A stretch of 64,000 nucleotides of DNA, taken from positions 62,001 through 126,000 of the forward strand of contig JAHDMJ010000003.1 in NCBI GenBank assembly GCA_018436095.1, read 5' to 3'. Positions 9,335 through 17,761 of the stretch are shown here, piece by piece. Made by a program: the position numbers and the translations under genes. Under the pieces are notes generated by a model. That model made no database searches. It had not been told where the DNA came from and saw nothing but the letters and a program-made list of their open reading frames with translations. Source of the DNA: Clostridia bacterium (GTDB lineage Bacteria; Bacillota; Peptococcia; DRI-13; UBA5745). How positions within the stretch are numbered: position 1 is the first letter of the stretch; the number at the start of each line of letters is the position of its first letter.

Positions 9335-9406
9335 CTAAGGCAGTATATACAAATATTAAATAAATGCTGTTTAAGCATTAGGTCAACTATAGCAAGGAGG
9401 ATTTTT

Positions 9407-9757
9407 ATGCTGTTTATTTGCTACCCAAAATGCGGCACCTGCCAAAAGGCCAGAAAATGGCTGGATGAAAATAAAATTGCTTACGATAGCAGAGATATCA
9501 AAGAGCAGCGGCCGGCTTTGGAGGAGTTGCGGGACTGGTATAAGAAAAGCGGCTTGCCCCTAAAAAAGTTTTTTAATACCAGCGGCCAGCTCTATAAAGA
9601 AATGGCCTTGAAGGATAAGCTGCCGGCCATGAGTGAAGAGGAGCAATTGAAGCTGTTGGCCGGAGACGGCATGCTGGTTAAAAGGCCTTTGGCGGTGACC
9701 GGTTCCAAAGTACTGGTGGGATTCCGCCAGGAAGAATGGGAAGAGCTACTAAAATGA
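9407..9757 (+). CDS. ArsC/Spx/YffB-family thioredoxin-fold protein
   Basis: 116-aa member of the ArsC/Spx superfamily. The N-terminus MLFICYPKCGTCQKARKWL carries a CxxC redox motif at residues 10-13. The C-terminal half (GMLVKRPLAVTGSKVLVGF) has the RP loop of this superfamily. It is closest to the YffB/YusI branch, whose substrate is unknown. It may be a thiol-dependent reductase or a Spx-like regulator. The start at ATG 9407 follows AAGGAGG. There is no ars operon around it, so arsenate reduction is not supported. The stop overlaps the next start as ATGA, indicating coupling. Confidence 0.88.
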   Translation: MLFICYPKCGTCQKARKWLDENKIAYDSRDIKEQRPALEELRDWYKKSGLPLKKFFNTSGQLYKEMALKDKLPAMSEEEQLKLLAGDGMLVKRPLAVTGSKVLVGFRQEEWEELLK

Positions 9758-10473
9758 GGGGCCCCCTAAAGCATGATGACATGGGTTATTTGTACCGCCG
9801 CCGGCTGGTTAGCATTCTATCGTTGCTGGCCTTGCTGGCCTTTTTTTTGCTGATTACCCTGACCATCGGCCGTCAACTGCTGCAGTTTATCGGTGAGCCG
9901 GAGCGTTTCCAAATCTGGGTGGAGCAAAAAGGCTGGCTGGGCCGGTTGATCATGATCGGCATTATGTTCTTCCAAGTGGTCATCGCCATTATTCCCGGAG
10001 AGCTGATAGAAATTGCTGCCGGCTACGCCTTTGGCGCCGTTGAAGGGATGGTTCTCTGTTTGGCCGGCGTAGCTTTGGGCTCGGTGGTGGTTTTTGCCTT
10101 TACGAGAAGATTCGGCATAAAACTGGTGGAGGCTTTTATCAGCCGGGAAAGAATTAATTCTTTGAGCTTCATCAAAAACGAAAAACGGCTGAATAACCTG
10201 CTGTTCCTTTTGTTTTTTATCCCCGGCACCCCTAAAGATGTGCTGACGTATTTTGTTGGCCTGACGCCTATCAAGCTGGCGGATTTTCTGATCCTCACCT
10301 CTATTGCCCGGATTCCTTCAGTGATCACCTCGACGGCAGGGGGAGCAGCTTTAGGTACGGAGAATATTCCTATGGCCCTGACGGTTTTTGGAGTTACCGG
10401 GGCCATCAGCGGCGCCGGTCTGCTGGCCTATCAAAAGATCACCCGACGAAGACGTCATCACGATAAAAGATAA
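9754..10473 (+). CDS. TVP38/TMEM64 (VTT-domain) membrane protein
   Basis: Integral membrane protein of about 239 aa, related to TVP38/TMEM64 and DedA proteins, which are linked to lipid scrambling or membrane homeostasis. It has an N-terminal helix (about residues 25-50), then the VTT core with GELIEIAAGYAFGAVEG and FFIPGTPKDVLTYFVGLTPI, the motif that defines the family. ATG 9754 overlaps the previous stop; ATG 9781 is an alternative start. The physiological role is unknown here. Confidence 0.88.
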   Translation: MRGPLKHDDMGYLYRRRLVSILSLLALLAFFLLITLTIGRQLLQFIGEPERFQIWVEQKGWLGRLIMIGIMFFQVVIAIIPGELIEIAAGYAFGAVEGMVLCLAGVALGSVVVFAFTRRFGIKLVEAFISRERINSLSFIKNEKRLNNLLFLLFFIPGTPKDVLTYFVGLTPIKLADFLILTSIARIPSVITSTAGGAALGTENIPMALTVFGVTGAISGAGLLAYQKITRRRRHHDKR

Positions 10474-10476
10474 AAA

Positions 10477-10530
10477 TTTATCGATAATCGATAAAAATAT
10501 ATTGCAATATGATATATGTAGTGCTATACT
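10477..10530 (+). promoter_or_regulatory. Promoter with adjacent palindromic operator for the DUF2975/YozG pair
   Basis: TTTATCGAT and ATCGATAAA form a 9-bp-arm palindrome around one central base (10477-10495). Seven bases later comes TTGCAA (10502-10507), a 17-base spacer and TATACT (10525-10530). A palindrome just upstream of -35 is typical of an activator or repressor site. The HTH protein encoded at 11066 is a candidate binder (inference). Confidence 0.6.
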
Positions 10531-10567
10531 CTCCTTGAGGCAAAAAATTGGAAAGGATTATTCTTTC

Positions 10568-11014
10568 ATGTGGACGAAATCCCGATCTTTGGCATTATCC
10601 AGGATCATGATCCTGATGTTTCTGGTTTTGCTTATTGCAGGCTCCCTGGCCCTTCCGGCTTTACTCAAATGGTATATAGGCTATTCCGGCAAAAGCGCCT
10701 CGATCATGCTGCCGGCTTTGCTCAGCTTGTGGGCCTGCACCTTGCCGGCTTTTATTGCCTTGTTTTATCTGGGCCGGATGCTGAAGAATATTTCCCGTGA
10801 GCAGGTCTTTATTCCGGACAATGTCCGGGCCTTGAGGATTATTTCCTGGTGCTGCTTTGCCGTAGCCCTGGTTTTTCTCTGTTTTTTCTTCTACTATGTT
10901 CTGGGATTGATCATCGCCATATTGGCGGCCTTTATGGGTTTAATCCTGCGGATAGTCAAAAATGTTTTTCAGCAGGCCATTGAGATCAAAGAAGAAAATG
11001 ACCTGACCGTTTAG
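10568..11014 (+). CDS. DUF2975 domain membrane protein
   Basis: 148-aa protein with four predicted membrane helices (about residues 12-34, 45-67, 95-117 and 119-137), matching the DUF2975 family. In Firmicutes these proteins are commonly encoded beside a small YozG-like HTH protein, as here (11066). Function is unknown. The start is ATG 10568 with GGAAAGGA upstream; the frame is open further upstream but overlaps the promoter. It probably forms a membrane sensor/regulator pair with the next gene. Confidence 0.8.
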   Translation: MWTKSRSLALSRIMILMFLVLLIAGSLALPALLKWYIGYSGKSASIMLPALLSLWACTLPAFIALFYLGRMLKNISREQVFIPDNVRALRIISWCCFAVALVFLCFFFYYVLGLIIAILAAFMGLILRIVKNVFQQAIEIKEENDLTV

Positions 11015-11065
11015 AATCTGCGGGCGCCAATCAGTAAAGCCAATCAGCGAAATGGGAGTGGAGCA

Positions 11066-11272
11066 GTGCCGATCATCGTAAATATTGACATAATGCTGGC
11101 CAAACGAAAAATGTCCTCGGGGGATTTAGCGGCCCGGGTAGGTATTACGCCGGCAAATTTATCGATATTGAAGACAAATAAGGCTAAAGCCATCCGCTTT
11201 TCGACTCTGGAGGAGATTTGCCGGGTTCTGGAATGCCAGCCCGGCGATATTCTGGAATACCGGGAGGAATGA
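11066..11272 (+). CDS. YozG-like Cro/C1-type HTH regulator
   Basis: 68-aa DNA-binding protein that is almost entirely one XRE helix-turn-helix: RKMSSGDLAARVGITPANLS with the recognition helix around SILKTNKAKAIRF, then EEICRVLECQPGDILEY. It starts at GTG 11066 behind GGGAGTGGAG. Proteins of this type accompany DUF2975 genes. Likely target: the palindrome at 10477-10495, upstream of its own operon (inference). Confidence 0.88.
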   Translation: MPIIVNIDIMLAKRKMSSGDLAARVGITPANLSILKTNKAKAIRFSTLEEICRVLECQPGDILEYREE

Positions 11273-11283
11273 GCTCAGCCCAA

Positions 11284-11475
11284 TGTACAAAATTTGAGGT
11301 TTTACGGCTGTATGCATTGCCTAACTGCTCGAAATTTCAAGTTTTGCGGTTGCAAACACGGCTTTGAGCCCATATTTAGTGTCGAAAATGGTTTGAGTCC
11401 ACTGTTGCAAAGGAGCTACTCACCTAAAATCTCAAATTTTGCACAAGGGGTTGGTTGAAAGCGACTTTTTCAATG
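11284..11475. repeat. Composite intergenic repeat, locus A
   Basis: First of five composite repeat loci. Modules in order: TGTACAAAATTTGAGG (11284-11299); a block centred on GAAATTTCAAGTTTTGC (11331-11347); CATATTTAGTGTCGAAAATG (11371-11390); CTCAAATTTTGCACA (11431-11445), which is an inverted copy of the first module with one mismatch; and AAAGCGACTTTTTCAATG (11458-11475). The same module order occurs at 54653-54821. The last module runs to within 25 bases of the start codon at 11500. Confidence 0.75.
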
Positions 11476-11499
11476 TGGAACTCGGAAAGGATTGAGTTT

Positions 11500-13110
11500 A
11501 TGGACAAGGAAAACAAGGGTTCGATCCAGGAAAATCAGAATATTCAATTAAATGTTTTTGATTTTGAGCTATTAAAAAAGAAGACAGAAAAAGAGTCATT
11601 ACAATATAGAAAGGAGGATTTCCTTTTTTCTCTGGCTATGCCCCTATTAGGTTTTTTATTTATTAAATGGATTGCCGCGCCCTGGGCCAACAGCCATCAG
11701 ACTGGGGCCGGCGTTGCCGCCTTTACCCTCTGCTTTATTGTGGCGGTGCTGGCCTGGTTTGGTCCCCAAAAAATATGGCGGCAATCCGGAGCCGTAATCT
11801 ACTTTGCCATCGTTCTCCTTGCCGGCAGCCATTTTATGATTTATGAAAATCCCCTGCTGCAAAGAACGGGCTTGGGCCTTCTGATAGCTCTGGCTGCTTA
11901 CTGCGTACTGGTGTTGGGAGAAAAACGCATAGAAAAGCGGCTTGGCTCCTATTTGCCTCTGGATATGCTGGGAGCCCTGGTGCAGCTGCCCTTTGAGTAT
12001 TTTGGCAAGCTCTTTGCCATACTGCTGGACGGCGTCAAAAAACGCAAGAACGGCCGCAGCCTGATTATGCTGCTGCTGGGTATGCTGCTGGCTTTACCGG
12101 CTTGTCTCTACATCGGTTTGCTTTTAAAAAGCGCCGATGCCGCCTTTGAGCAGTTTTGGCATTACGTCATGGAAAACTTTTTCGAGGATGCGGCCATAAC
12201 CGCCTTTCAGATTTTTATCTCTATTCCCGTAAGCATGTATCTGTACGGCTTGGTTTACGGCTGCCAAAAACATGCCGGCAAGGCCTGGCTTAGCCGGGAG
12301 ACGGCGGAGGGGCTGGCGGAGAAGTCCCGGTTTTTACCCTTTTATCTTGTTATTGGCGTCATTACCCCGATTCTGATCTTGTACCTGATGTTTTTCTTTT
12401 CCCAAACCGCTTATTTTCTTTCGGCTTTCAGCGGCTTTTTGCCTGAGGGCATGGTATATTCCGAATACGCCAGACGGGGATTTTTTGAGCTTTGCACCGT
12501 CAGTACCATTAATTTGGCCTTCATTGCCCTATTGCTGTTTTTTACGAAAGAAAGCGGCAGTCAACTGATTTCGCGGATCTATGGCAGCCTGTTTTCCTTG
12601 TTTTCCGTTGCCCTGATCACCATATCTTTAAGCAAAATGCTGCTTTATATCGATATATACGGCTTGACGCCGAAAAGGCTTTATACCTCATGGTTCATGG
12701 TTTTTTTACTTTTGGTTTTTCTGTTTGTTATTATCAGGCTTTGGCGGCCTTCCTTCAACATGATCAAATGGTGGGCGGCGGCGGCCATGGTTATGTTCCT
12801 GGTCTTGTGCTATGTCAATACCGACAAGCTGATTGCCCGTTATAATCTAGAGGGATACCGCGCAGGCAAGCTGCAGCAGTTGGATGTTTACCTGATGGAT
12901 GAATTAGGAGCTGAGGCTACGCCTTATTTAATTGACTTGCTCAAGGATGAGCGCGAAAAAAATATCTACAGGGACGAAGCAAGGCAAATATTAAAAAATA
13001 AAATAGATAACGGAGACAGGGAAGGGGACTGGAGAAGCCTGACTTTAAGCGGTTACCGCTCCCGGCAGCTTCTGACGGAGCACAGGGACCTGGTTCTTGC
13101 CGGGTCATAG
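11500..13110 (+). CDS. DUF4173/DUF4153-like polytopic membrane protein
   Basis: 536-aa protein with a short hydrophilic N-terminus (residues 1-45), about twelve hydrophobic segments between residues 50 and 450, and a soluble C-terminal tail of about 90 residues after NTDKLIARYNLEGYRAGKL. The layout and the YNxxxY element are characteristic of the DUF4173 family of unknown function. The tail (YLMDELGAEATPYLIDLLKD) resembles a single helical repeat. The start is ATG 11500 behind GGAAAGGA; earlier in-frame codons lie in the intergenic repeat. It may belong functionally with the DUF2975/YozG genes upstream, which often keep such company. Confidence 0.75.
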   Translation: MDKENKGSIQENQNIQLNVFDFELLKKKTEKESLQYRKEDFLFSLAMPLLGFLFIKWIAAPWANSHQTGAGVAAFTLCFIVAVLAWFGPQKIWRQSGAVIYFAIVLLAGSHFMIYENPLLQRTGLGLLIALAAYCVLVLGEKRIEKRLGSYLPLDMLGALVQLPFEYFGKLFAILLDGVKKRKNGRSLIMLLLGMLLALPACLYIGLLLKSADAAFEQFWHYVMENFFEDAAITAFQIFISIPVSMYLYGLVYGCQKHAGKAWLSRETAEGLAEKSRFLPFYLVIGVITPILILYLMFFFSQTAYFLSAFSGFLPEGMVYSEYARRGFFELCTVSTINLAFIALLLFFTKESGSQLISRIYGSLFSLFSVALITISLSKMLLYIDIYGLTPKRLYTSWFMVFLLLVFLFVIIRLWRPSFNMIKWWAAAAMVMFLVLCYVNTDKLIARYNLEGYRAGKLQQLDVYLMDELGAEATPYLIDLLKDEREKNIYRDEARQILKNKIDNGDREGDWRSLTLSGYRSRQLLTEHRDLVLAGS

Positions 13111-13181
13111 AAAAACCTTGGGGAAACAGAAGAAAAATGAAACTTTTGGCAAATATACTATTCTTTTTAGCGGATATTGTG

Positions 13182-13187
13182 TATAAT
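13182..13187 (+). promoter_or_regulatory. Probable -10 element before the SARP-like gene
   Basis: TATAAT sits in an AT-rich tract 75 bases before the start at 13262. No good -35 is visible at the right spacing, so activation by a regulator is possible. Confidence 0.4.
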
Positions 13188-13261
13188 GATTAGGAAATAT
13201 TATCAAAATCCATCTCAGTTTTTATATCCAGGTATACCCGGGTAAAGAGAAAGGGTTGAAC

Positions 13262-14509
13262 ATGACAATTTCTGAAAACGCAGATGATGGAACGGCCACC
13301 GTTCGTATTTGCATGCTGGGCCAGTTTAAGATTTTTGTAGGCGATCAAATGATTGACGATAATATAAGCCGCTCTCATAAAATGTGGGCTTTGTTGGCTT
13401 ATCTGATCATCCATCGTCAGCGCAGCATTCCTCAGGAGGAGTTAATCAGTACCCTATGGCCTGAGGAGGACAACGGCAATCCCGCCAATGCCTTGAAGAC
13501 TTTGCTCTACCGCACCCGGGCCAGCCTGGTGCCTCTTTTGGGGGAAGACTGCCAGCTGATCCTTTCCCAGCGGGGATCCTATTCCTGGAACCATAATCTA
13601 ACCTGTACGGTGGATGCCGAAGAGTTTGACCAGTTGGTCACGAAAGCCGCCGACCGCCAGTTAAGCTCCCAGATTCGCAAAGAGCTTTATGCCCAGGCTA
13701 TGGAGCTCTACCAGCATGATTTCTTGCCGAAGCTGTCGGATCAGATTTGGGCCATCTCTTTTACCACATATTATCACTATTTGTATCTGGACTCTGTCTT
13801 TTCTTATGGCGCACTTTTATTACAAGATGAAGAATATACTAAAATAATTGATTTGTGCAATCAAGCCATCCAAATTGAACCTTGTGAAGAAAAGCTATAC
13901 GTGCTTTTGATCAAAGCCCTCTTGGCTCAGGACAATGTGGCGGCGGCTCTCAGCCATTATAAGGCGGCCAGCGATATCCTTTACCGGGTTTTGGGGTTGC
14001 GTCCCTCAGAGGAGCTTCAAAATTTATACCAGGAGATCATGAAGGAGCAAAAGGAGCAGGAGACGGACCTAAGCGTGATTCAGCAAGATCTGAGAGAGGC
14101 TATAGACGCCCCCGGCCCCTTTTTTTGTGAATACGCCTTTTTCAGGCAGGTTTACCGTTTGGAGGCCCGGCGGGCCCGGCGTTCCGGAGGTATCATACAA
14201 ATTGCCTTAATTACGCTATCCCTGCCTGACGGCAGCAGCCCTACCCCGGCTCTGGTCAATAAAACCATGGACCAACTGCAGCAGGTGATGCAAAGCTGTC
14301 TGCGCAGCGGTGATGTGGTTGCCCGCTATAGCAGCTCTCAATACGTTTTGATGCTGCCCAGCGCTTCTTCTGAGGACTCCGTCATGGTCATTGGGCGCAT
14401 TATCAACGCCTTTAAACAAAAAAACCGTAAAAGGTTCCTGATCTTGAATTATAAGATCCAGCAAATGGACCTAGATAAAATAAAAGTTTACCGAAAACAA
14501 AAATGCTGA
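13262..14509 (+). CDS. SARP/BTAD-type transcriptional activator with C-terminal GGDEF-like domain
   Basis: 415-aa regulator. Residues about 14-105 form an OmpR-like winged helix (VRICMLGQFKIFV, then KMWALLAYLIIH, EELISTLWPEE, ALKTLLYRTRASL). Residues about 115-270 form the helical bacterial transcriptional activator domain (AEEFDQLV, DFLPKLSDQIWA, EEKLYVLLIKALL, YKAASDILYRVLGLRPSEEL). The C-terminal part (about 300-400) contains RSGDVVARYSSSQYVLMLP, resembling a degenerate nucleotidyl-cyclase/GGDEF fold without a GGDEF motif. It starts at ATG 13262 behind AGAAAGGG. It lies 18 bases before the transglutaminase and pilus-like genes and probably controls them. Confidence 0.85.
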   Translation: MTISENADDGTATVRICMLGQFKIFVGDQMIDDNISRSHKMWALLAYLIIHRQRSIPQEELISTLWPEEDNGNPANALKTLLYRTRASLVPLLGEDCQLILSQRGSYSWNHNLTCTVDAEEFDQLVTKAADRQLSSQIRKELYAQAMELYQHDFLPKLSDQIWAISFTTYYHYLYLDSVFSYGALLLQDEEYTKIIDLCNQAIQIEPCEEKLYVLLIKALLAQDNVAAALSHYKAASDILYRVLGLRPSEELQNLYQEIMKEQKEQETDLSVIQQDLREAIDAPGPFFCEYAFFRQVYRLEARRARRSGGIIQIALITLSLPDGSSPTPALVNKTMDQLQQVMQSCLRSGDVVARYSSSQYVLMLPSASSEDSVMVIGRIINAFKQKNRKRFLILNYKIQQMDLDKIKVYRKQKC

Positions 14510-14527
14510 TAGGGAGGATCTGTTCAC

Positions 14528-15433
14528 ATGAGAAAAATTGCAGGCAAAAGTACGCTATTAAAAGCAGTAGCTTTTAGTTTGATTTTAGGGCTTGCTCCCG
14601 TTTCTCCTTTGTTTGCCGGCGCTATAGTCAAAAAAGCGGCGGTTCAGACAGGCGTTGCCGTCCACAGCAACGACAAAGCCGCTATTGACGCTTCTAATCT
14701 GGCGGAAGGCTATGTAATGATCAAATATACAGGGGGCCGGGATACAAGAATCAAAGTACAGATTGCCAAGCAGGGCGGGGCTACTTATAGTTATGATCTC
14801 AACGCCAAGGGCGTTGCCGAGCATTTTGCCCTGACGGAAGACGACGGCAAATACACAATCACTGTCTTTGAAAATATCGCCGGCAGCAAATATACTCAGG
14901 CTTACAGCACTACTTTGGAGCTAAAACTGAGAGATAAGCTGCTGCCTTACCTTTACGCCAATCAGTACGTCAACTTTAATGAGGACTCAAAGGTGGCCAA
15001 AAAGGCCAAAGAGCTGGCCAAGGACACAAAAACGGATTTGGAAGCCCTCGCCAATATTTATTATTACGTTACCGAAAATCTGACCTATGACGATAAGCTG
15101 GCTGCGGCAGTGCCCGCCGGTTATTTGCCCGATGTAGAAAAAGTACTGGAAACAAAAAAGGGCATATGCTTCGACTATGCTGCTTTGATGGCGGCTATGC
15201 TGCGGCTGGAGGGCATCCCCAGCAAGCTGGTGGTGGGTTATGCCGGCAGTATTTATCATGCCTGGATCAACGTATACATTAAGGATGTGGGCTGGATCGA
15301 CCAGGTTATCTATTTTGACGGCGAAAAGTGGTCCTTAATGGACCCCACCTTTGTGTCCACCTCCAAATCGGCTAATGCGGTGAAGGAGTTTATTAATGAG
15401 GGCAATAGCTACAACCAAAAATTCGTTTACTAA
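14528..15433 (+). CDS. Exported transglutaminase-like cysteine protease/cross-linking protein
   Basis: 301-aa secreted protein. A Sec signal peptide (about residues 1-30, ending PLFAGA) precedes a beta-rich region and a transglutaminase-like core. The catalytic triad is visible: Cys214 in KGICFDYAALMAAML, His244 in SIYHAWINVY and Asp272 in WSLMDPTF. Family members act as proteases or cross-linking enzymes on the cell surface. The 3' end overlaps the PilC-like gene by 38 bases, so it is part of the pilus-like operon, which is an unusual partner for these genes. Confidence 0.9.
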   Translation: MRKIAGKSTLLKAVAFSLILGLAPVSPLFAGAIVKKAAVQTGVAVHSNDKAAIDASNLAEGYVMIKYTGGRDTRIKVQIAKQGGATYSYDLNAKGVAEHFALTEDDGKYTITVFENIAGSKYTQAYSTTLELKLRDKLLPYLYANQYVNFNEDSKVAKKAKELAKDTKTDLEALANIYYYVTENLTYDDKLAAAVPAGYLPDVEKVLETKKGICFDYAALMAAMLRLEGIPSKLVVGYAGSIYHAWINVYIKDVGWIDQVIYFDGEKWSLMDPTFVSTSKSANAVKEFINEGNSYNQKFVY

Positions 15434-16481
15434 GATTAATGCCAATATGCTGACTGCCGAAGAACTCTCTTTGTTTTTCCTGCAAATATCCCTGATGTTA
15501 AAATCAGGGATATTGTCTGTGGATGGCATAGCCTTATTAGAAGATGAGGCTTCCACCCAGCGGGAGAAAAGCTTGCTGCAGGCAATGAAGGAGGTACTGG
15601 AGCAGGGCCAGCCTCTATATGCGGCCATGGCTGCTTCCGGCAGCTTTCCGGAGCATGCCCTGCGGATGGTGCAAATCGGCGAGGAAACCGGCCGCCTGGA
15701 GCAGGTGCTGACGGCCTTAGCCCAATACTACCAGCAGGAGCATGAGCTGCGGCAGAGTATGCGTCAAGCGGTGCTTTATCCCGCTTGGCTGGCAGTGGTT
15801 ATCGCCCTTGTGACTTTTGTGCTGGTGGCCAAAGTTTTGCCTGCCTTCCAACAGGTTTTGGAACAGCTTGGCTCCGGTCTTTCGCCATGGGCAGTTTCTT
15901 TGATGAGGTTAGGTGTTTTCAGCAAATGGGGAGTTGTTGTTTTTGCCGCTCTGTTGCTGGCTGTGGCTTTTTACTTGTTTTTCAATTCCCGGCGGCAGTC
16001 GGGTCAGGAAAAATTGCGGCAATTAGCGGATACCTTGTTTTTCCGGGGAGCCTTAGGCTTGTCGGCAGCCAGGGAAAAGTTTTCTTCTGCCCTCGCTCTT
16101 AGCCTGGCCAGCGGTCTGAATTTAAATGAGGCTTTGGATAAAGCCTATGTCTTGGCGGATGACGCCAAAATGCGTCAAAAGATCGAACAATGCCTGGACT
16201 TTTTGGAGCAGGGCTTGACCTTTGCCGCCGCTGTAGAAAATGCCGGAATATTCAGGGGCCTGGAAGCAGGACTGGTGGCTGCCGGCTTTAGAGCCGGCGC
16301 CGGTGAAGCCGTAATGCTGGAGCTTTCCCGCCGTTTTCACCGTCAGACGGAAGAACTTCTGTCACAGGTCATGTCCAGGACTGAGCCGGTTTTGGTGGTT
16401 CTGTTGGTTTTAGTGGTGGGAATGCTGCTGCTTTCCGTGATGCTGCCTCTTCTGGCCATGATGAACGCCATCGGCAGCTAG
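15396..16481 (+). CDS. Type II secretion/type IV pilus inner-membrane platform protein (PilC/GspF family)
   Basis: 361-aa platform protein with the two T2SF domains typical of PilC/GspF. The first, about residues 22-140, includes ISLMLKSGILSVDGIALL, FPEHALRMVQIGEETGRLE and the helix LYPAWLAVVIALVTFVL. The second, about 225-345, includes FSSALALSLASGLNLNEALD and ends in a long hydrophobic helix. It interacts with the motor ATPase and pilins in the membrane. ATG 15396 is supported by AAGGAG 7 bases upstream, inside the transglutaminase gene; ATG 15447 is an alternative. The protein lacks the N-terminal extension of canonical PilC. Confidence 0.9.
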   Translation: MRAIATTKNSFTKINANMLTAEELSLFFLQISLMLKSGILSVDGIALLEDEASTQREKSLLQAMKEVLEQGQPLYAAMAASGSFPEHALRMVQIGEETGRLEQVLTALAQYYQQEHELRQSMRQAVLYPAWLAVVIALVTFVLVAKVLPAFQQVLEQLGSGLSPWAVSLMRLGVFSKWGVVVFAALLLAVAFYLFFNSRRQSGQEKLRQLADTLFFRGALGLSAAREKFSSALALSLASGLNLNEALDKAYVLADDAKMRQKIEQCLDFLEQGLTFAAAVENAGIFRGLEAGLVAAGFRAGAGEAVMLELSRRFHRQTEELLSQVMSRTEPVLVVLLVLVVGMLLLSVMLPLLAMMNAIGS

Positions 16482-16497
16482 GACGAAAGGAAAAATC

Positions 16498-16818
16498 ATG
16501 TTCATCCTTCCTAAAGGGCGAAAGTTTATTCGCATACTGCTGCCTCTTAGCCTGACGGTTTTGCTGCTGATAGCTCTGGGCTGGGCGGCTGCCCGGGCCG
16601 AGAGCCAGACTGCCGCCCAGGCTTTGCGGCTGACGGAAGAAAGCATTCGCCGGGCGGCAGTGCAGTGCTATGCCTTAGAAGGTTTTTACCCTGCAAACAT
16701 AAATTATCTGATGGAGCATTACGGTATCCGCCCTGATACCAGCCGTTTTATTATCCATTATCAATTTATTGCCGACAATTTATTACCGGATATTACCGTA
16801 TTGCCTATTGAGAGATAA
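16498..16818 (+). CDS. Small membrane-anchored pilin-like protein
   Basis: 106-aa protein with one N-terminal membrane helix (about residues 12-32) and a soluble domain starting ESQTAAQALRLTEESIRRAAVQCYALEG. There is no classic prepilin cleavage site, but the helix-plus-small-domain layout and the ALEGFYPANINYL segment resemble minor pilins. AAAGGA precedes the ATG. Unknown function; from its context a pseudopilin or assembly factor. Confidence 0.65.
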   Translation: MFILPKGRKFIRILLPLSLTVLLLIALGWAAARAESQTAAQALRLTEESIRRAAVQCYALEGFYPANINYLMEHYGIRPDTSRFIIHYQFIADNLLPDITVLPIER

Positions 16819-16859
16819 GGGGGAGCAGGCCTATCGGTATCCTCAGCGAGAAATCAAGA

Positions 16860-17336
16860 TTGCAGGCAGATAGCGCCGCCGTCTTTTTATTGGGCGCGGT
16901 ATTCCTTTTTCTGTCCATAGGGCTTGTTATTTTAGGGGGCTCCGTTTATCGCCAAACCTTATCTGCCGCTTCCGAAAACGACGAATTGCGAACTGCTTTT
17001 TCCTATATTGCCAATCAGATACGGCGGGCTGATGCCGGCGGCGCTGTGGAAGTAGGCCGTCTGGCGGAGGCGCCGGCTCTTTTGCTCAATCAGGATTTTG
17101 AGGGTATAGCTTGCGTCACTTATTTGTACTATTGGGAGGGCAGCCTGCGGGAGCTTTTTGTGGAAAAAGGCTCGGAATTGGGGCCGGAAGCGGGATTGCC
17201 GCTGATTAAGCTGGCTGCCTTGGACTTTCACATGGATGAGCGGGGACTATTGGCTATTGAAGCTGCTTTCAATTCCGGCGGCAGCAGGCGGATGCTCTTG
17301 TCTTGCCGCAGCCGGAGAAAGGAAGCCGGGTATTAA
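16860..17336 (+). CDS. DUF4860-like membrane-anchored pilus-cluster protein
   Basis: 158-aa protein with an N-terminal hydrophobic helix (AVFLLGAVFLFLSIGLVILG) and a soluble domain with ELRTAFSYIANQIRRAD and CVTYLYYWEGSLRELF. This pattern matches DUF4860, a family found in pilin-like clusters of Firmicutes; I assign it with moderate confidence. TTG 16860 is the only canonical start in a frame open from 16812 and has a weak ribosome site. GGGGGAG at 16819-16825 is well placed for a non-canonical ATC at 16833, so the true N-terminus may be longer. The stop overlaps the next ATG by one base. Confidence 0.65.
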   Translation: MQADSAAVFLLGAVFLFLSIGLVILGGSVYRQTLSAASENDELRTAFSYIANQIRRADAGGAVEVGRLAEAPALLLNQDFEGIACVTYLYYWEGSLRELFVEKGSELGPEAGLPLIKLAALDFHMDERGLLAIEAAFNSGGSRRMLLSCRSRRKEAGY

Positions 17337-17761
17337 TGAGACGCCAACATTCCCGCTCCGCGGTTTTTTTGACAGAGATACTACTGGCGCTGCTGATTTT
17401 TGCCCTGTGTTCTTCCGTTTGTGCCGGCCTTTTAGTCCGGGCTTACCGGCTGAGTAAGGAAAGCGGCTGCTTAAATCAGGCGGTGATTGCGGCCCAAAGC
17501 GGCGCCGAGGCATTCAAGAACAGGCCAGAGGTTGATGATCTGGCTTTGAGCCTGGAAGGGGTTGCCGAAGACGGCGTCTGCTACGTTTATTATGACGAAA
17601 GCTGGCTGCCTACTACAGCCCCGGAAGCCGCTTATATTATGCGTATTGCGCCGGAACAGCAGGATGACCTGCAGGTTGCCGAAATCCTGGTGTCCGATAG
17701 GGAGGCCAGAGAGATTTTCAGGCTGGAGGCCGCCTTGTGGACAGGAGGGGGGGCGTCATGA
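17336..17761 (+). CDS. Prepilin-like protein (type IV pilin N-terminus)
   Basis: 141-aa protein with a short basic leader (MRRQHSR) and the hydrophobic helix SAVFLTEILLALLIFALC. Cleavage after Ala would place Glu at position 5 of the mature protein, as in type IV pilins and pseudopilins, although the usual glycine at -1 is replaced by Ala. The soluble domain contains QAVIAAQSGAEAFKN and is small. The ATG overlaps the previous stop (TAATG), and the 3' end overlaps the next gene as ATGA. Confidence 0.7.
   Translation: MRRQHSRSAVFLTEILLALLIFALCSSVCAGLLVRAYRLSKESGCLNQAVIAAQSGAEAFKNRPEVDDLALSLEGVAEDGVCYVYYDESWLPTTAPEAAYIMRIAPEQQDDLQVAEILVSDREAREIFRLEAALWTGGGAS

Noticed and set aside
9407-9757. 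Arsenate reductase of an ars operon
   Set aside because: Only the superfamily CxxC fold is present and no ars genes are adjacent.
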